NCBI GenBank assembly: GCA_009774615.1
Contig: VSOC01000010.1
Coordinates: 1 to 64,000 of the forward strand
DNA from: Lachnospiraceae bacterium
GTDB lineage: Bacteria > Bacillota > Clostridia > Lachnospirales > Lachnospiraceae
DNA: 64,000 bases
Reading direction: 5' to 3'
Position 1 is the stretch's first letter. The number at the start of each line of letters is the position of its first letter. The notes under the pieces were generated by a model. It was not told the origin of the DNA. It made no database searches and saw only the letters and a program-made list of their open reading frames with translations. Positions 9,531 to 18,871 of this stretch are shown one piece after another. The translations under genes and the position numbers were made by a program.

Positions 9531-9559
9531 ATCGTATAACATTTACCTTAAAATGTCAA
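9531..9559 (-). promoter_or_regulatory. Sigma-A promoter of metK leader
   Basis: TTGACA (9554-9559), 17-bp spacer, TACGAT (9531-9536) on the minus strand. Predicted start near 9524, about 30 nt before the aptamer. Confidence 0.8.
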
Positions 9560-9573
9560 GCTTTTTTATGTAA

Positions 9574-9619
9574 AATTCATGATAAAACACGACCTTGCAA
9601 TTCATGATAAAATACGGCC
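9574..9619. repeat. 21-bp imperfect tandem direct repeat
   Basis: AATTCATGATAAAACACGAC (from 9574) is repeated at 9599 with two changes, between the metK promoter and the murA 3' end. Function unknown. Confidence 0.6.
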
Positions 9620-9623
9620 ATAC

Positions 9624-9649
9624 GCTGCTGTTCACACGTTCACAGCAAC
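9624..9649. repeat. 26-bp intergenic palindrome, copy 2
   Basis: GCTGCTGTTCACA and CGTTCACAGCAAC halves. Flanked by an extra inverted pair TACGGCC (9613-9619) / GGCCGTA (9650-9656), which lengthens the potential hairpin just after the murA stop; it may serve as a terminator-like structure. Confidence 0.75.
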
Positions 9650-9680
9650 GGCCGTACCGCCGGCCTTAACACAGGCACAT

Positions 9681-10979
9681 TCAGCCCCACCCGGCCTGCA
9701 GGCGAAACTTCTGTGCTCCTTTTTCGGAATCTACCTTCTTAATCACCGCCCCCAGTAAACGGAGTTTTTCATCAAAGCTTTCATAGCCCCGCTGTATGTA
9801 GCCGATTTCTTCTACCACCGTGTAGCCGTCCGCCGCCAGCCCGGCAATCACAAGTGCTGCCCCGGCGCGGAGATCCGGCGCATTGACCGAGGCTCCGGAA
9901 AAGCCCTTTACACCGTCAATCACGGCTACATTGCCCTCAACCTTGATGTTCCCGCCCATACGGGTCAGCTCGTCCACATATTTAAAACGGTTTTCAAAAA
10001 TACTTTCCGTAACAATGCTCGTCCCCTTCGCCAGCGCCAGGGTTACGGCAATCTGCGGCTGCATATCCGTGGGAAAACCGGGATAGGGCAGCGTATTAAT
10101 ATTCGTATGATGCTGTACGGGCTTTCCCACCACCCGCACGGCGTCGTCAAACTCCGTCACCTCACAGCCGATTTCATTCAGCTTTGCCGTTATGGCTTCC
10201 AGGTGTTTGGGAATCACATTTTTTACCATCACATCGCCCCGGGTAATGGCGGCGGCGCACATAAACGTCCCTGCTTCAATCTGATCGGGAATAATGGAAT
10301 ATTCTGCGCCGTGAAATTTCTTTACACCTCGGATACGGATAATATCCGTTCCGGCTCCCTTGATATTGGCCCCCATGCGGTTTAAAAAGTTTGCCACGTC
10401 AACCACATGCGGCTCCTTCGCCGAGTTTTCAATAATCGTCTGCCCCTCGGCCAGAGCAGCCGTCATCATAATATTAATGGTCGCCCCCACGGAAACCTTA
10501 TCCAGATAAATATGAGCCCCCCTAAGGTGCTCCGCCTTTGCGATAACCGCACCTCTCTCCACCGTAATCTCCGCTCCCAGGGCGCGGAAGCCCTTTAAAT
10601 GCAGATCAATGGGTCTGCTTCCGATATTGCAGCCCCCGGGAAGCGGAACCTGCGCCTCCTTATACTTGCCTAATAATGCACCGATAAAATAATACGATGC
10701 CCGGATTCTTCGTATATACTCATCCTCCACCGAAACCTCACCGATCCCGGAGGCATTAATCTTAACAGTATGCCGTTCCAGACGTGTTACCTGACCGCCG
10801 ATTTCCTCTATCGCTTCCAGCATGACATTAATATCCCACACATCCGGAAGATTCTCAATAATCACATCTTCATCCGTCATTATGGCAGCAGCAAGGATTC
10901 CCAGAGCAGCGTTTTTTGCGCCGCTGATATCAACCTCACCCACCAACGGATTTCCGCCCTTCATGATATATTGTTCCAT
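9681..10979 (-). CDS. murA: UDP-GlcNAc 1-carboxyvinyltransferase
   Basis: 432 residues. First committed step of peptidoglycan synthesis: transfers enolpyruvate from PEP to UDP-GlcNAc. Lys22-Asn23 in SGAKNAA and the catalytic Cys117 in PLPGGCNIGSRPIDLH are present, so it should be fosfomycin-sensitive by the classical criterion (inference). Other family motifs include GFPTDMQPQ and DLRAGAALV. The 170 bp upstream (10980-11149) presumably hold its promoter. Confidence 0.96.
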   Translation of the reverse strand: MEQYIMKGGNPLVGEVDISGAKNAALGILAAAIMTDEDVIIENLPDVWDINVMLEAIEEIGGQVTRLERHTVKINASGIGEVSVEDEYIRRIRASYYFIGALLGKYKEAQVPLPGGCNIGSRPIDLHLKGFRALGAEITVERGAVIAKAEHLRGAHIYLDKVSVGATINIMMTAALAEGQTIIENSAKEPHVVDVANFLNRMGANIKGAGTDIIRIRGVKKFHGAEYSIIPDQIEAGTFMCAAAITRGDVMVKNVIPKHLEAITAKLNEIGCEVTEFDDAVRVVGKPVQHHTNINTLPYPGFPTDMQPQIAVTLALAKGTSIVTESIFENRFKYVDELTRMGGNIKVEGNVAVIDGVKGFSGASVNAPDLRAGAALVIAGLAADGYTVVEEIGYIQRGYESFDEKLRLLGAVIKKVDSEKGAQKFRLQAGWG

Positions 10980-11149
10980 CTTACACCTCTATAATAATGA
11001 TAGAAAATTCTATCGAAAACGTTAAATGTAGTATTCAGTAAAACTGTCTTTGCAAGCCATTATATACCAAACAACTGCATTTTGTAAAGGTTACAATGTG
11101 AATCCGTTTATTTTTATCCCTTATTTCGGACGAAAAAAGACCGTGCAGG

Positions 11150-13636
11150 CTATTTTGGCGGAAAAATTACACATAAAAAATCATTTCCCAGCTGTTCAAA
11201 ATAGGCATTGGCATCGTTTAAGCCCATCTTGCTGCTCTCTCCGGAAACCGGCTGATAAATAGTTACATTATACTGATCATAACCTACAAGGTAACAGGAA
11301 AGTCCGTCCTCGGTATAAGCCCGCACAGGATAGCCCTGTCCCAGAAAATACAGAACCTGGTTTAAGCTGCAGCCCCGGGCATTGAAAAGAAGAACACCGT
11401 CGGCAAAGCGGCGGTTTCCCGTAGCTTCTCCCATATAGTTGGTAAAACGGCTGATGGATTCTATATGATTTTCCACGGCTGCCGTGGTCGGACGATCTAC
11501 CCTGCACCAGTAAACCTCCTGGCTGCTTCCGGTGACTATCCCCATCTTCTCATAAGCCAGTTCTACCGCTTTGGCAAAATCCTGGGTAATTCCCAGAAGA
11601 TGACCGCCCCCATAGGCGTAAAAATCTATCCCCGGCGCGGTGATCGCCGTTCCCAGGTTTAATATTTCCGATGAACCGTAAGTGATTTTTTCCGGAGCCG
11701 AGCGGTGCACATAATGCCCCCGTTCAATTTCCGAGCCAAGCTGGACAAAATACAGCTTCTGACGTTTCGCATCGGCATACCAGCCAATTCCGGCCAGTTT
11801 ATCATCGGCAATTTCTTCGTTGCAGACAATGGTATCTTCATCTACGACCCGGTAAGTATCTCCCGCCACGGACACAATTCTCTGCAGATGAATCCGGCTG
11901 TCCCCTACGGAAACCCCGGAGATAAAATAGCCGTTCTTTTCATAGCGGGTTAAAACGTCCATCGTTTCATCCAGGATTTCAATGGCATACATGGGAAGTT
12001 CTTCCAGATATCCGTTAATCATCCACTGTGTATTTTCCCGTGCAAGACCATAGATAAAATCATTGCCCACAAAACCGAGAAGGCGGAGGCTGTCCCCCGA
12101 AGTGCTGGTCACATCAGTCTTTTCTTCGGTTTCCAGATTCATCAGATGAATCTGGTGGGACTGGTAGAGCAAAGAACCCTCCTGCCAGGCCAGGCGCTGT
12201 CCGTTCTGGCTGATGGCGTAACCGCCCTCGGGAAGTCCTTCCGCCACCACCATGGATTCATTGCTGCTTAAATCCACGGCATAAATTCCGGAATTTACTT
12301 TAAGATACAAGGTTCCTCCCGTACTTAAGTAAGAAAGTTCCTCCACATCCAGTTTTAATTTTTCATAGCCGTCCGCCGCAGGGATGAAGAAGCGCTCTTC
12401 TAACGCATCCTGTTCCGCATTATAATGGTACAGGGTTACTCCGACACAGCCCTCATGGCGTCCCCGGTTCATATAGCCGTAAACCAGAAAATCCACATCT
12501 CCCGTGTCCATCGCCCGGAGAATCTTAATCGAATGTTCCCGAAAGGACGGTGATTCCCCCTCCTCGCTGCTGCTGCGGAAAGAAAATATCCGGATCGCTT
12601 TAAGCTCTTCACCGCCCTCATCGTAACTCCAGAGATCGCCGTTGCTCACAAAGGCGTGGACTTTTCCGCTCTCACTGCTCCTTGCCTGTACCTGGTCGTC
12701 ATTGGTAATGCCCAGCATAATCCGGCTTCCGGTAAAAGACTCCGGCGTTCCCATAAAGATCTGATTGGTTCGGCGCTCAAAATCCATCATATAAATGCGC
12801 TGCTCCCCCATACGCATGGTGAAATTATCTTCGACCTCGTACATTTCCCGGCGGCTTCCCTCACCTTCGCAGACAGCCAGATACCTCGTCGTCACCTGCG
12901 TCATGGAACCCCTGCGCTCTTTTAAAGTCACCTGGATTTCCCCCGCCAGTTCCATAGAAAGACCTGCCCAGGTAATCTGCGAAAAGCTGGAATGGATATC
13001 CACACTCCCCAGATTCGTATTATCTCCCGTTGCATCGCTTTCCAGATAAGTAACCAGTTCCGTTGCCTGGTCATAGGAAAAGGTTTTGGCCGAAAAATCA
13101 GCCGCCAGATCCACCATCTGCTTTACCGGCGCATTATCCCCCCATACCACACGGGAATAATAGCGGACAGCGCCGTGATCTGCCGTATCGATGGTCAGGA
13201 TCAGCGCATATTCCTGGTCTTTCACAAGAAGGTTCTGCACGGGAAGCACAGCTTTTACACCGTCCTGCACGGTTTCCCAGTTATCCACGCGGGTACGCTC
13301 AATTAAACTGGTCATATCCAAGGAGCGGATCTCATAGTAGATGCCGACAACCTGACTCTGACAGCGGCGGATATGGATGGGCAATGCCCGATCCTCAGGA
13401 AGAAAGGCGAGGCTGTCGCGCAGAACCGAAGTATTCATCTCCTGCACATAGCCGTGAAGGCTGTCCATCTCCCTGCCCAAAATATCCAGATAAACTACAG
13501 GAAGTTCTGGTTCTTCCATGGAAATATACACGGATTCCTTTCCCGTAGCCCGGACTCTCATCCAGTAAAAATATCCGCTCCCTGCTGCAATAAAAATCAC
13601 AAACAGGATAACTAACCGCTGCAGCACATGCTTCAT
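11150..13636 (-). CDS. Large membrane-anchored protein, beta-propeller-like, C39-like C-terminus
   Basis: 828 residues. A short cytoplasmic tail is followed by one hydrophobic segment (about 8-27: LVILFVIFIAAGSGYFYW) acting as signal anchor. Residues 30-300 are mixed alpha/beta. Residues 300-680 contain repeated strand segments of the type GYAISQNGQRLAW, suggesting a propeller. The last 90 residues (GCSLNQVLYFLGQGYPVRA, YLVGYDQYNVTIYQP) resemble the second half of C39-like papain-fold domains, which control access to a substrate by a GYD..Y motif; I see no convincing catalytic Cys-His pair. Function unknown. It lies between murA and a PRPP-synthetase paralogue. The ATG follows a weak purine-rich site. 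Confidence 0.65.
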   Translation of the reverse strand: MKHVLQRLVILFVIFIAAGSGYFYWMRVRATGKESVYISMEEPELPVVYLDILGREMDSLHGYVQEMNTSVLRDSLAFLPEDRALPIHIRRCQSQVVGIYYEIRSLDMTSLIERTRVDNWETVQDGVKAVLPVQNLLVKDQEYALILTIDTADHGAVRYYSRVVWGDNAPVKQMVDLAADFSAKTFSYDQATELVTYLESDATGDNTNLGSVDIHSSFSQITWAGLSMELAGEIQVTLKERRGSMTQVTTRYLAVCEGEGSRREMYEVEDNFTMRMGEQRIYMMDFERRTNQIFMGTPESFTGSRIMLGITNDDQVQARSSESGKVHAFVSNGDLWSYDEGGEELKAIRIFSFRSSSEEGESPSFREHSIKILRAMDTGDVDFLVYGYMNRGRHEGCVGVTLYHYNAEQDALEERFFIPAADGYEKLKLDVEELSYLSTGGTLYLKVNSGIYAVDLSSNESMVVAEGLPEGGYAISQNGQRLAWQEGSLLYQSHQIHLMNLETEEKTDVTSTSGDSLRLLGFVGNDFIYGLARENTQWMINGYLEELPMYAIEILDETMDVLTRYEKNGYFISGVSVGDSRIHLQRIVSVAGDTYRVVDEDTIVCNEEIADDKLAGIGWYADAKRQKLYFVQLGSEIERGHYVHRSAPEKITYGSSEILNLGTAITAPGIDFYAYGGGHLLGITQDFAKAVELAYEKMGIVTGSSQEVYWCRVDRPTTAAVENHIESISRFTNYMGEATGNRRFADGVLLFNARGCSLNQVLYFLGQGYPVRAYTEDGLSCYLVGYDQYNVTIYQPVSGESSKMGLNDANAYFEQLGNDFLCVIFPPK

Positions 13637-13664
13637 TCATCTACCTGCCTTTAATTCCTATTTC

Positions 13665-13704
13665 GTTACGGTTCACACATTCGCAGATCTATGTGAACAA
13701 TAAC
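13665..13704. repeat. Extended intergenic palindrome, copy 3
   Basis: GTTACGGTTCACA (13665-13677) and TGTGAACAATAAC (13692-13704) form an inverted pair separated by 14 nt, a spread version of the family. It fills the gap between the prs-like stop and the next start. Confidence 0.7.
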
Positions 13705-13705
13705 C

Positions 13706-14881
13706 TTATTTCCTGTTTCGGTATGCGTCCAGACAGCGATTGATTCTCTTTGTCGGATTCAGCAAATCGCTTAAGGAGGCATCATGGTTTAAGTTATCAA
13801 TAATCAGGGCAATGTACTTGCTCATATCCACATCAATATAGTAGGGCCGGGAAAGAAGTTCCGGCGTCTGGTACACCAGATTGGTGGTAAGAATCCGGTC
13901 AATTAAACCATGTTCATAATATTCGTCAAACTTTTCCAGTCCATTCGTAAACAGACCAAAGGTTGCACAGATAAAGACCTTCCTTGCCTTTCGGTTCTTT
14001 AATTCCGCGGCCACATCCAGCATACTTTCCCCGGAGGAAATCATATCGTCGATAATTAAGACATCCTTCCCCTCCACATCCGAACCCAAAAACTCATGGG
14101 CTACAATGGGATTTCTCCCGCCGACAATCTTTGTGTAATCACGGCGCTTGTAAAACATTCCCATATCCAGCCCCAGGACATTGGCAAAATACACGGCACG
14201 GCTCATCGCGCCTTCATCCGGGCTAATCACCATCATATGGTTGCTGTCAATATCCAGTTCCGTTTCATGCTTTAACAGATGCTTGATAAACTGATAGATC
14301 GGCTGCACCGTTTCAAAGCCTTTTAAGGGAATGGCATTCTGAACCCTGGGGTCGTGCGCGTCAAAGGTAATAATATTCTCCACGCCCATGCGCACCAGTT
14401 CTTCTAAGGCCAGACCGCAGTCTAAGGATTCCCTTCCCGAACGCTTATGCTGACGGCTTTCATAGAGGAAGGGCATAATTACGTTAATTCTCCTGGCCTT
14501 TCCCGCCGCCGCGGCAATCAGCCGTTTTAAATCCTGAAAATGGTCATCCGGCGACATATGGTTTTCCATACCGCACAGATGGTAGGTCAGACTGTAATTG
14601 CAGACATCCACCATAAAATATAAATCATCTCCGCGCACGGATTCTTCCAGCATCCCTTTTCCTTCCCCTGACCCAAAACGAGGGGTTTTTGCACCGATAA
14701 TGTAGCTGTCCCTCTGATATCCGGAAAATGCTATGGTTGATTTATGTTCACTTTCTCTTTCCTTTCTCCAGGCAACCAGATACTTGTCCACCTTCTGGCC
14801 AAGAGCAGCGCAGCTTTGTAAAGGAATCAGTCCAAGGGGTCCTACAGGTATGGTTTCTATGATCTTTTCTTCGTACAGCAT
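13706..14881 (-). CDS. prs: Ribose-phosphate pyrophosphokinase paralogue
   Basis: 391 residues. Predicted to make PRPP from ribose-5-phosphate and ATP. Motifs: VIMPFLYESRQHKR (flexible ATP loop region), FDAHDPRVQN, and the PRPP loop VLIIDDMISSGESMLD. It is about 75 residues longer than canonical Prs (about 315), with an N-terminal extension and an insertion after YIIGAKTPRFG, so it may be a specialised paralogue. Start 14881 is preferred: GGAGG lies 5 nt before it, whereas the upstream ATG at 14893 contains that ribosome site. It is downstream of dnaI on the same strand. Confidence 0.8.
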   Translation of the reverse strand: MLYEEKIIETIPVGPLGLIPLQSCAALGQKVDKYLVAWRKERESEHKSTIAFSGYQRDSYIIGAKTPRFGSGEGKGMLEESVRGDDLYFMVDVCNYSLTYHLCGMENHMSPDDHFQDLKRLIAAAAGKARRINVIMPFLYESRQHKRSGRESLDCGLALEELVRMGVENIITFDAHDPRVQNAIPLKGFETVQPIYQFIKHLLKHETELDIDSNHMMVISPDEGAMSRAVYFANVLGLDMGMFYKRRDYTKIVGGRNPIVAHEFLGSDVEGKDVLIIDDMISSGESMLDVAAELKNRKARKVFICATFGLFTNGLEKFDEYYEHGLIDRILTTNLVYQTPELLSRPYYIDVDMSKYIALIIDNLNHDASLSDLLNPTKRINRCLDAYRNRK

Positions 14882-15014
14882 ACGTTCCTCCATGAATTAA
14901 GATTGTGTAACTTAAATTTCTCATTTGCTGATTTCTTATGGTATTCACTATCTTTATCATTTCTTACCTTTTCTTTTATATCATCTGGCGGGTAGATTCG
15001 TCAAGATATGTCCC

Positions 15015-15995
15015 TTACATTTTCAGGCGGATATCCTCTCCATACAGGGGAATCACCGTATAATTGCTCATCATCCGCGAGGCAACCCTGTCCGTGTACT
15101 CGTCCCGCAGGCGGTCTAAGGAAAGGTTGGTGGAAATAATCGTAGACTTCTGGCTCAATAATCTCTGGTTAATACAGAAAAAAAGCTGAGAAGAGGTAAA
15201 GCTGTTGTTCAGTTCCGTTCCCAGATCGTCAATAATCAGCAGATCGCAGTCCAGAATAAAAAGATACATATCTTTCATCTCTTCCTCGGTCTGATGCGTA
15301 AAGCGGTATTTGGAAAACACCTCAAATAAATCATGGGCGGACAGATAAATTACCGAGTGGTAGCGGTCAATCAGCTCCTTGGCAATGCAGTTGGTCAGAA
15401 AGGTTTTCCCGCGTCCGGTCGTCCCGGTAAACAGAAGGTTTCCCCCTTTTTGATCAAAGTCTTCGACAAAATCCATACACCACTGGCGAACCTTTTTCAT
15501 ATACTGGGCCACGGTTGTCCCTATCGCCGGTTCGATCGCCTTATCGTCAAAATAATCCTCATTAAAGGCCGTAAAATTTTCTTTTTCCAGCACATGCTCT
15601 ATATTGGACTGGGCATAGAGAAGGCGGATCTGACGGCGCAGAAAGCAATGGCATTTCTTCCCCTCCTTTGTATAGCCGGTATCCTCACAGTCCGCACATC
15701 GGTAGTGCATCTCCATATAGTCCGCGGGATAACCCCGGGAGGCAAGAAGGATGGCTTTCTGTTCCCGCAGATCGGCAATCTCCTCCCGCAGCCGTCCCTG
15801 TGCCGACGCATCGCCGCCAAGAAGTTCCCTGCCACGCAAAAGCGCCCTGGTGCTCACTTCCTGATCCAGTTCCCAAACTGCCGGAAGCTTTTCATAGATT
15901 TCCTTAATCCTGGCATCCTGGGCATGTTTATTTTTCAGCTGCTGTGCCTGATACTCCCGCATAATCTCCTGATACTGCGAATTGCTCAATGCCAT
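15015..15995 (-). CDS. dnaI: DnaI/DnaC-type helicase loader
   Basis: 326 residues. N-terminal helical region, a zinc site (C100, C103, C115, C117 in CADC...CHC), then an AAA+ domain with Walker A GTTGRGKT (191-198), Walker B LLIIDDLG and a sensor STNLS. This is the arrangement of Firmicute DnaI, which loads the replicative helicase. GGGAG precedes the ATG. It starts 12 bp after the dnaD stop, so the two initiation proteins form an operon. Confidence 0.9.
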   Translation of the reverse strand: MALSNSQYQEIMREYQAQQLKNKHAQDARIKEIYEKLPAVWELDQEVSTRALLRGRELLGGDASAQGRLREEIADLREQKAILLASRGYPADYMEMHYRCADCEDTGYTKEGKKCHCFLRRQIRLLYAQSNIEHVLEKENFTAFNEDYFDDKAIEPAIGTTVAQYMKKVRQWCMDFVEDFDQKGGNLLFTGTTGRGKTFLTNCIAKELIDRYHSVIYLSAHDLFEVFSKYRFTHQTEEEMKDMYLFILDCDLLIIDDLGTELNNSFTSSQLFFCINQRLLSQKSTIISTNLSLDRLRDEYTDRVASRMMSNYTVIPLYGEDIRLKM

Positions 15996-16007
15996 AACTT
16001 ACTCTCC

Positions 16008-17003
16008 CTACTTTTCCATCCTGGCTCTTACCTTTTCCATCATCAGCGAATCATAGCTTGTACTGCTCTGTTCAAAATTGTGAAAGTGATTGACGGCTTT
16101 TGACTTTTTCTTTTTCTCCTCGCCCTTTTCCTTCTCCTGCTTCTGTCTTATCATGTCCAGATCTTCCACATCCGAAAGATTTTTCACCCCTGCCTTTTTC
16201 CACACGCTTAAAATCTTATTGGCATAGGCAAAGCTTGGGGTGTGCGTCGCCTCAATCGTCCGGTTGCAGGCTTCTAACACCACTTCCCGGCTAAATCCGT
16301 AAGCCCCGAACCAGGTTTCAATAAATCGCTTTTCCGTATCTGCCGGGCGGCGGTTATTTAAGCCAAAAGCCTTCATCACGGCAAAAGAATCCTTGTTAAA
16401 GCTTGCGCTGTAAGCCTTGGCTTCCTCAACCGTAACCAGACGCTTCTGGTGCCAGTTTAAAGCCACCGTTTCCATATAGCGGATACTGACATGGCCGTTC
16501 TGGACACAGTATTCCACCAGATACTCCAGAAGCTCAGCCGGAAGCCCCAGTTCCCCGTAAAGATAGGCAAAGATCTGACACTCCCTCTGCGTAAAAACCT
16601 TATTCATATACTTTTGGGCAATGTAAATCAACTGGGTAAAATCCTCATCCTCCGAAAGACGGCTGACCAGTTCTTTTGAGTAAACCGGCTTTACCGGGTT
16701 TTGTGCCGATTCTGCGGAAGGCTCGGACACAGGTTCTTCTTTTTTTAAGGTTTCCCTTTCCATTTCTTTCCCTGCCAAAACCCCCTCTTTCTTCCAGTAA
16801 GCAATCGCCCGCTTTACATCACCCTCGGTGTAGTGAAGCGCCTCGGCAATCTCCCCCAGAGAAAGGGATTTTCCTGCATGGCGCAGAAGGTAGAGATAGA
16901 CTTTAACATACTCCCCGTTCGCCCCTGCCATGTACTGATCGATAAACTGGTTCGCTACCAGTGTGGCATTCACCTGAAAACCTTCATTAAACTCCCACGT
17001 CAT
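16008..17003 (-). CDS. DnaD/DnaB-type replication initiation protein
   Basis: About 331 residues from ATG 17003. N-terminal winged helix (YVKVYLYLLRHAG...SLGEIAEALHYTEGDVKRAIAYW), a charged linker, then a DnaD-like domain (about 140-300, with the EVVLEACNRTIEATHTPSFAYANKIL pattern). Such proteins recruit the DnaI-helicase complex at the origin or at stalled forks. Three ATGs are close (17018, 17012, 17003); GGAG 9 nt before 17003 favours the last. A longer frame to 17081 would run through a dispersed palindrome. Upstream DNA carries DnaA boxes. Confidence 0.85.
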   Translation of the reverse strand: MTWEFNEGFQVNATLVANQFIDQYMAGANGEYVKVYLYLLRHAGKSLSLGEIAEALHYTEGDVKRAIAYWKKEGVLAGKEMERETLKKEEPVSEPSAESAQNPVKPVYSKELVSRLSEDEDFTQLIYIAQKYMNKVFTQRECQIFAYLYGELGLPAELLEYLVEYCVQNGHVSIRYMETVALNWHQKRLVTVEEAKAYSASFNKDSFAVMKAFGLNNRRPADTEKRFIETWFGAYGFSREVVLEACNRTIEATHTPSFAYANKILSVWKKAGVKNLSDVEDLDMIRQKQEKEKGEEKKKKSKAVNHFHNFEQSSTSYDSLMMEKVRARMEK

Positions 17004-17060
17004 CCTCTTCATCTCCATTGACTTCTTTTGCTGCTGTTTGTACAGGCCCACGGTAATGCT

Positions 17061-17085
17061 ACGGTTCACATATGTGAACAATAAC
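17061..17085. repeat. Intergenic palindrome, copy 4
   Basis: GTTCACATATGTGAAC (17064-17079) is a perfect 16-bp palindrome with the family tail AATAAC. It lies 60 bp upstream of the dnaD start and could also act as an operator. Confidence 0.75.
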
Positions 17086-17154
17086 TTATTTTCTGTTTTC
17101 CTGCTTCTGATAAAAGCATCTTACCACAAGGTCGAAAAAAAGGAAATAGCCCCT

Positions 17155-17355
17155 TTATCCACTGCGGATGCTGCATAAAATTGTGGATATTGTGGATAAT
17201 TTGGTGGATTTCTTTTCTTTTTGTCGGTCGAATCCTGTCGAAATTAAGGGAATTCAAGGGTTTTTTAAATGGTCAGCTTATTTTTTATGTAAATAGAAAC
17301 ATCCACATAGCTTCTTTACATAAAATGTTGAAAACTATGTGGATATTGTGGATAA
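17155..17355. promoter_or_regulatory. DnaA-box cluster between murC and dnaD
   Basis: The 18-mer TGTGGATATTGTGGATAA occurs exactly at 17182-17199 and 17338-17355. Each copy holds one perfect DnaA box (complement TTATCCACA, at 17191-17199 and 17347-17355) and one single-mismatch box directly before it. A further single-mismatch box TTATCCACT is at 17155-17163, and weaker ones near 17202 and 17299. The 353-bp gap 17004-17356 has no gene. DnaA control of dnaD-dnaI is the natural inference. Confidence 0.7.
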
Positions 17356-17356
17356 C

Positions 17357-18739
17357 TTACTTCCCTAGCAGCTTTTCTCCCACTTTTACAATATCTCCAG
17401 CCCCCATAGTTATCAACAAATCCCCGGGAACACAATTTTCTAAAATAAATGTTTCAATTTCATCAAAGGAGGGCAGATAATGCACATGTTTTCCATATTC
17501 TTCCATTTTTAAAGCAATATCATTCGCGCTTACCCCCAGTTTATTCACTTCCCTTGCCGCATAGATATCCGCAAGAATCACTTCATCCGCCGCAAGAAGT
17601 ACCCGGGCAAAGTCATCCAGAAGAGCGGCTGTCCGGCTGTAGGTGTGGGGCTGGAAGACACACCAGATTTTTTTGTGGGGGTAATTTTTTGCCGCAGCCA
17701 GCGTCGCTGCAATCTCCTGCGGATGATGGGCGTAATCGTCGATAATGGTCAGTCCGCCCACTTCCCCCTTCACTTCAAACCTGCGGTTCGTCCCGTGGAA
17801 ATGGCCAAGCCCGCGTTTAATCGCTTCCATAGGAATATCCAGCACTCTTGCCGCGGCAATCGCCGAGAGCGCATTATACACATTATGCTCTCCGGGAACA
17901 CCAAGACTTATCGTTCCTTCCGGCTTTTTATCCACAAGAAGCGTAAACGACGGCCTTGCCCATGCATCGTAGGTGATATCCGCAGCACTGTAATCACTCT
18001 TTTGGGGATCGCTTCCGAAAGTAATTACCTTACAGGAAAGTCCGGCAAGAAACTCATCCAGACGGTTAATATCGCTGTTGATAATTAAGCTTCCCTTCTC
18101 ATCCAGCTTTTCGGCAAACAGGCGGAAGGAATGGCGGATATCCTCGATATCCTTAAAGAAATCCAGATGATCTGCCTCAATATTTAAGATAATTTCCATC
18201 GTCGGAAAAAACGATAAAAAGCTGTTGGTATACTCGCAGGCTTCTGTAACAAAAAGTTCTGATCCGCCCACCCGGATATTTCCACCGATGGTTTCCAAAA
18301 TCCCGCCCACGGTAACGGTCGGATCGGTTTCGGCCGCCAGAAGAATTTCCGTAAGCATGGAGGTTGTCGTCGTCTTTCCATGAGTTCCGGAAATATTAAT
18401 GGCATGACGGTAGTTCTGCATCATCTCCCCCAAAAGTTCTGCCCGGGTCAGCAGGGGAATTCCTTTTTCCTTTGCTGCTGCAAATTCCGGGTTATCCGGG
18501 TGAATCGCCGCCGTATAGACCACAACGTCAATGCCGTCGCGGATATTCGACGCCCTCTGCCCGTAGTCAATCCGTGCCCCCTGCTTTTCCAGGATTTCCG
18601 TTAATTCTGTTTTATGTGCGTCAGAGCCGGACACGCAAAATCCCTCCCGAAGAAGAATCTGCGCCAGCCCGCTCATGCTGATTCCTCCAATCCCAATAAA
18701 ATGAACTGCTTCCGGTTTGCTGAAATTGATTTGATACAT
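17357..18739 (-). CDS. murC: UDP-N-acetylmuramate-L-alanine ligase
   Basis: 460 residues. ATP-dependent addition of L-Ala to UDP-MurNAc. N-terminal Rossmann motif HFIGIGGISMSGLA, ATP loop GTHGKTTT (118-125), NIEADHLDFF, and TIIDDYAHHPQEI at the ligase domain. ATG 18739 is chosen over the GTG at 18751 because GGAGG is 5 nt upstream. The 3' end abuts the DnaA-box cluster. Confidence 0.96.
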   Translation of the reverse strand: MYQINFSKPEAVHFIGIGGISMSGLAQILLREGFCVSGSDAHKTELTEILEKQGARIDYGQRASNIRDGIDVVVYTAAIHPDNPEFAAAKEKGIPLLTRAELLGEMMQNYRHAINISGTHGKTTTTSMLTEILLAAETDPTVTVGGILETIGGNIRVGGSELFVTEACEYTNSFLSFFPTMEIILNIEADHLDFFKDIEDIRHSFRLFAEKLDEKGSLIINSDINRLDEFLAGLSCKVITFGSDPQKSDYSAADITYDAWARPSFTLLVDKKPEGTISLGVPGEHNVYNALSAIAAARVLDIPMEAIKRGLGHFHGTNRRFEVKGEVGGLTIIDDYAHHPQEIAATLAAAKNYPHKKIWCVFQPHTYSRTAALLDDFARVLLAADEVILADIYAAREVNKLGVSANDIALKMEEYGKHVHYLPSFDEIETFILENCVPGDLLITMGAGDIVKVGEKLLGK

Positions 18740-18816
18740 GGCTTCCTCCACTATGATTTTTAGTTTCGTGATGTAATTAAGTATACAACAAACAGGGAGG
18801 AAAATCTATACTTAAA

Positions 18817-18859
18817 CAAAAAAGCCCTGCCGCTTCCCGGATACCAGAAAGCGCAGGGT
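18817..18859 (-). terminator. Terminator after queT
   Basis: Minus-strand stem CCCTGC-GCTTTC pairing with GGAAGC-GCAGGG (one bulged G), followed by a TTTTTT run. Starts 13 bp past the queT stop. Confidence 0.8.
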
Positions 18860-18871
18860 CTGTCCTAAGAT

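Noticed and set aside
17155..17355. Chromosomal origin oriC
   Set aside because: DnaA boxes are present, but dnaA, dnaN and an AT-rich unwinding element are not seen.
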